Shown piece by piece: positions 13,584 through 13,938 of a stretch of DNA of 13,938 bases. Under the pieces are notes generated by a model. It had not been told where the DNA came from and ran no database searches. It saw only the letters and a list, made by a program, of their open reading frames with translations. A program made the translations under genes and the position numbers. The stretch comes from Candidatus Melainabacteria bacterium (lineage in GTDB: Bacteria; Cyanobacteriota; Vampirovibrionia; Vampirovibrionales; JAJTHC01). Every line of letters begins with the position of its first letter. The first letter of the stretch is position 1. The stretch is from NCBI GenBank assembly GCA_026389055.1, contig JAPLIO010000254.1, forward strand, positions 1-13,938, written 5' to 3'.

Positions 13584-13752
13584 TGAATGGTGTTACTCCC
13601 CTAGTGTTGTAGCAGTCATACGCTTCCTCAAAATAGGATGCAAGAGAAAATTAAGTGCAATACTATAATTAATTTATTATACGACTTTTCTGGCTAGGGG
13701 TGATAGTGGTTTAGTGTAAACCTCCCACTGGTGCATGATTTTAGCGTTTATT

Positions 13753-13772
13753 TTGTAACAATGTTGTTACAA
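13753..13772. promoter_or_regulatory. Perfect palindrome, operator-like
   Basis: TTGTAACAA-TG-TTGTTACAA: two perfect 9-bp arms around a 2-bp centre. Size and symmetry fit the binding site of a dimeric helix-turn-helix repressor. It lies about 70-95 bp upstream of the TATAAT box of the M23 gene and could instead serve a gene to the right. The regulator is unknown. Confidence 0.45.
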
Positions 13773-13872
13773 TTCTTCAGTTTCTTGTCTTAACACCTGA
13801 CAAAAAAGCTGAATGCTCCATTATTGCTAACCGTTACTGAGATTGTTAGTTTCAAACCATAGGCAGTTGAAG

Positions 13873-13938
13873 ATAGGCTGGTGCGAGCGTAGCGAAGCAG
13901 AGCATTTAGGGAACTTCAGAGCTTCCGCTCAAGCCTAT
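13873..13938. repeat. Inverted repeat at the window edge
   Basis: ATAGGCT (13873-13879) and AGCCTAT (13932-13938) are perfect inverted arms; the inner bases (GCG, GAAGC and GCTTC, CGC) extend the pairing with mismatches. The right arm ends exactly at the window edge, so the full extent is unknown. Confidence 0.45.

Larger units (their letters stand above)
13584..13938. other. Intergenic region at the right edge, no gene seen
   Basis: 355 bp upstream of the M23 peptidase gene. It holds that gene's ribosome binding site, an A/T-rich stretch with a TATAAT on the minus strand (13676-13681), a perfect operator-like palindrome (13753-13772) and, at the edge, an inverted repeat (13873-13938). Any gene reading rightward would start beyond the window. 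Confidence 0.6.

Noticed and set aside
1..13938. tRNA, rRNA or known riboswitch
   Set aside because: No cloverleaf with a TTCGA-type arm, no rRNA-like conserved stretch and no recognisable riboswitch core were seen by eye on either strand; a covariance-model search was not possible.

Overview
The window looks like a chromosome segment of a Gram-negative bacterium from the cyanobacterial side of the tree. Three genes point that way: an outer-membrane porin with an N-terminal S-layer homology (SLH) domain, an LdpA-type two-cluster ferredoxin protein, and a Ycf45-like AAA ATPase with a C-terminal R3H domain. No photosynthesis gene is visible. A non-photosynthetic relative (Melainabacteria/Vampirovibrionia) therefore fits as well as a true cyanobacterium, and the sequence here cannot decide between them.

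Layout. Bases 1-275 hold hairpins and a clear terminator. The SLH porin is on the minus strand (276-1991). After a 427-bp divergent intergenic stretch, the plus strand carries a small unknown gene (2419-2772), a 438-residue membrane-anchored unknown (2827-4143) and preA, the flavin/iron-sulfur subunit of dihydropyrimidine dehydrogenase (4191-5498), with no preT partner in the window. A decayed 825-bp IS5-family element (5588-6412) follows. Fused to its right end is a start-less fragment coding for a J-domain (HPD motif), the remains of a gene cut by the element. Next come an unknown 161-residue gene (6813-7298) and, convergent to it, the R3H ATPase (7440-9227, minus). Between their stop codons sits a 148-bp MITE-like element.

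Bases 9228-10886 are rich in repeats. They hold REP-like palindromes, a tandem heptamer (five AACCAGC copies) inside the leader region of a frameshifted type IV pilin-like gene (9680-10353), nested inverted repeats (10371-10582), and a long imperfect inverted repeat (10663-10877) enclosing a possible 35-codon ORF. The minus strand then carries a tight two-gene operon, a coiled-coil plus winged-helix-like unknown followed 3 nt later by ldpA (12632 to 10887), and a secreted M23 metallopeptidase (12840-13583). The last 355 bp contain a perfect operator-like palindrome and an inverted repeat cut by the window edge, with no gene seen.

The intact recognised genes are mostly housekeeping or envelope genes (porin, M23 peptidase, PreA, LdpA, R3H ATPase). 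The unusual part is the mobile and repeat layer. A 26-bp repeat occurs four times, each time at or near the 3' end of a gene. An IS has truncated a J-domain gene, and a pilin-like gene carries a frame-shifting heptamer array. I found no RNA gene, CRISPR array or complete undescribed defence-type system.
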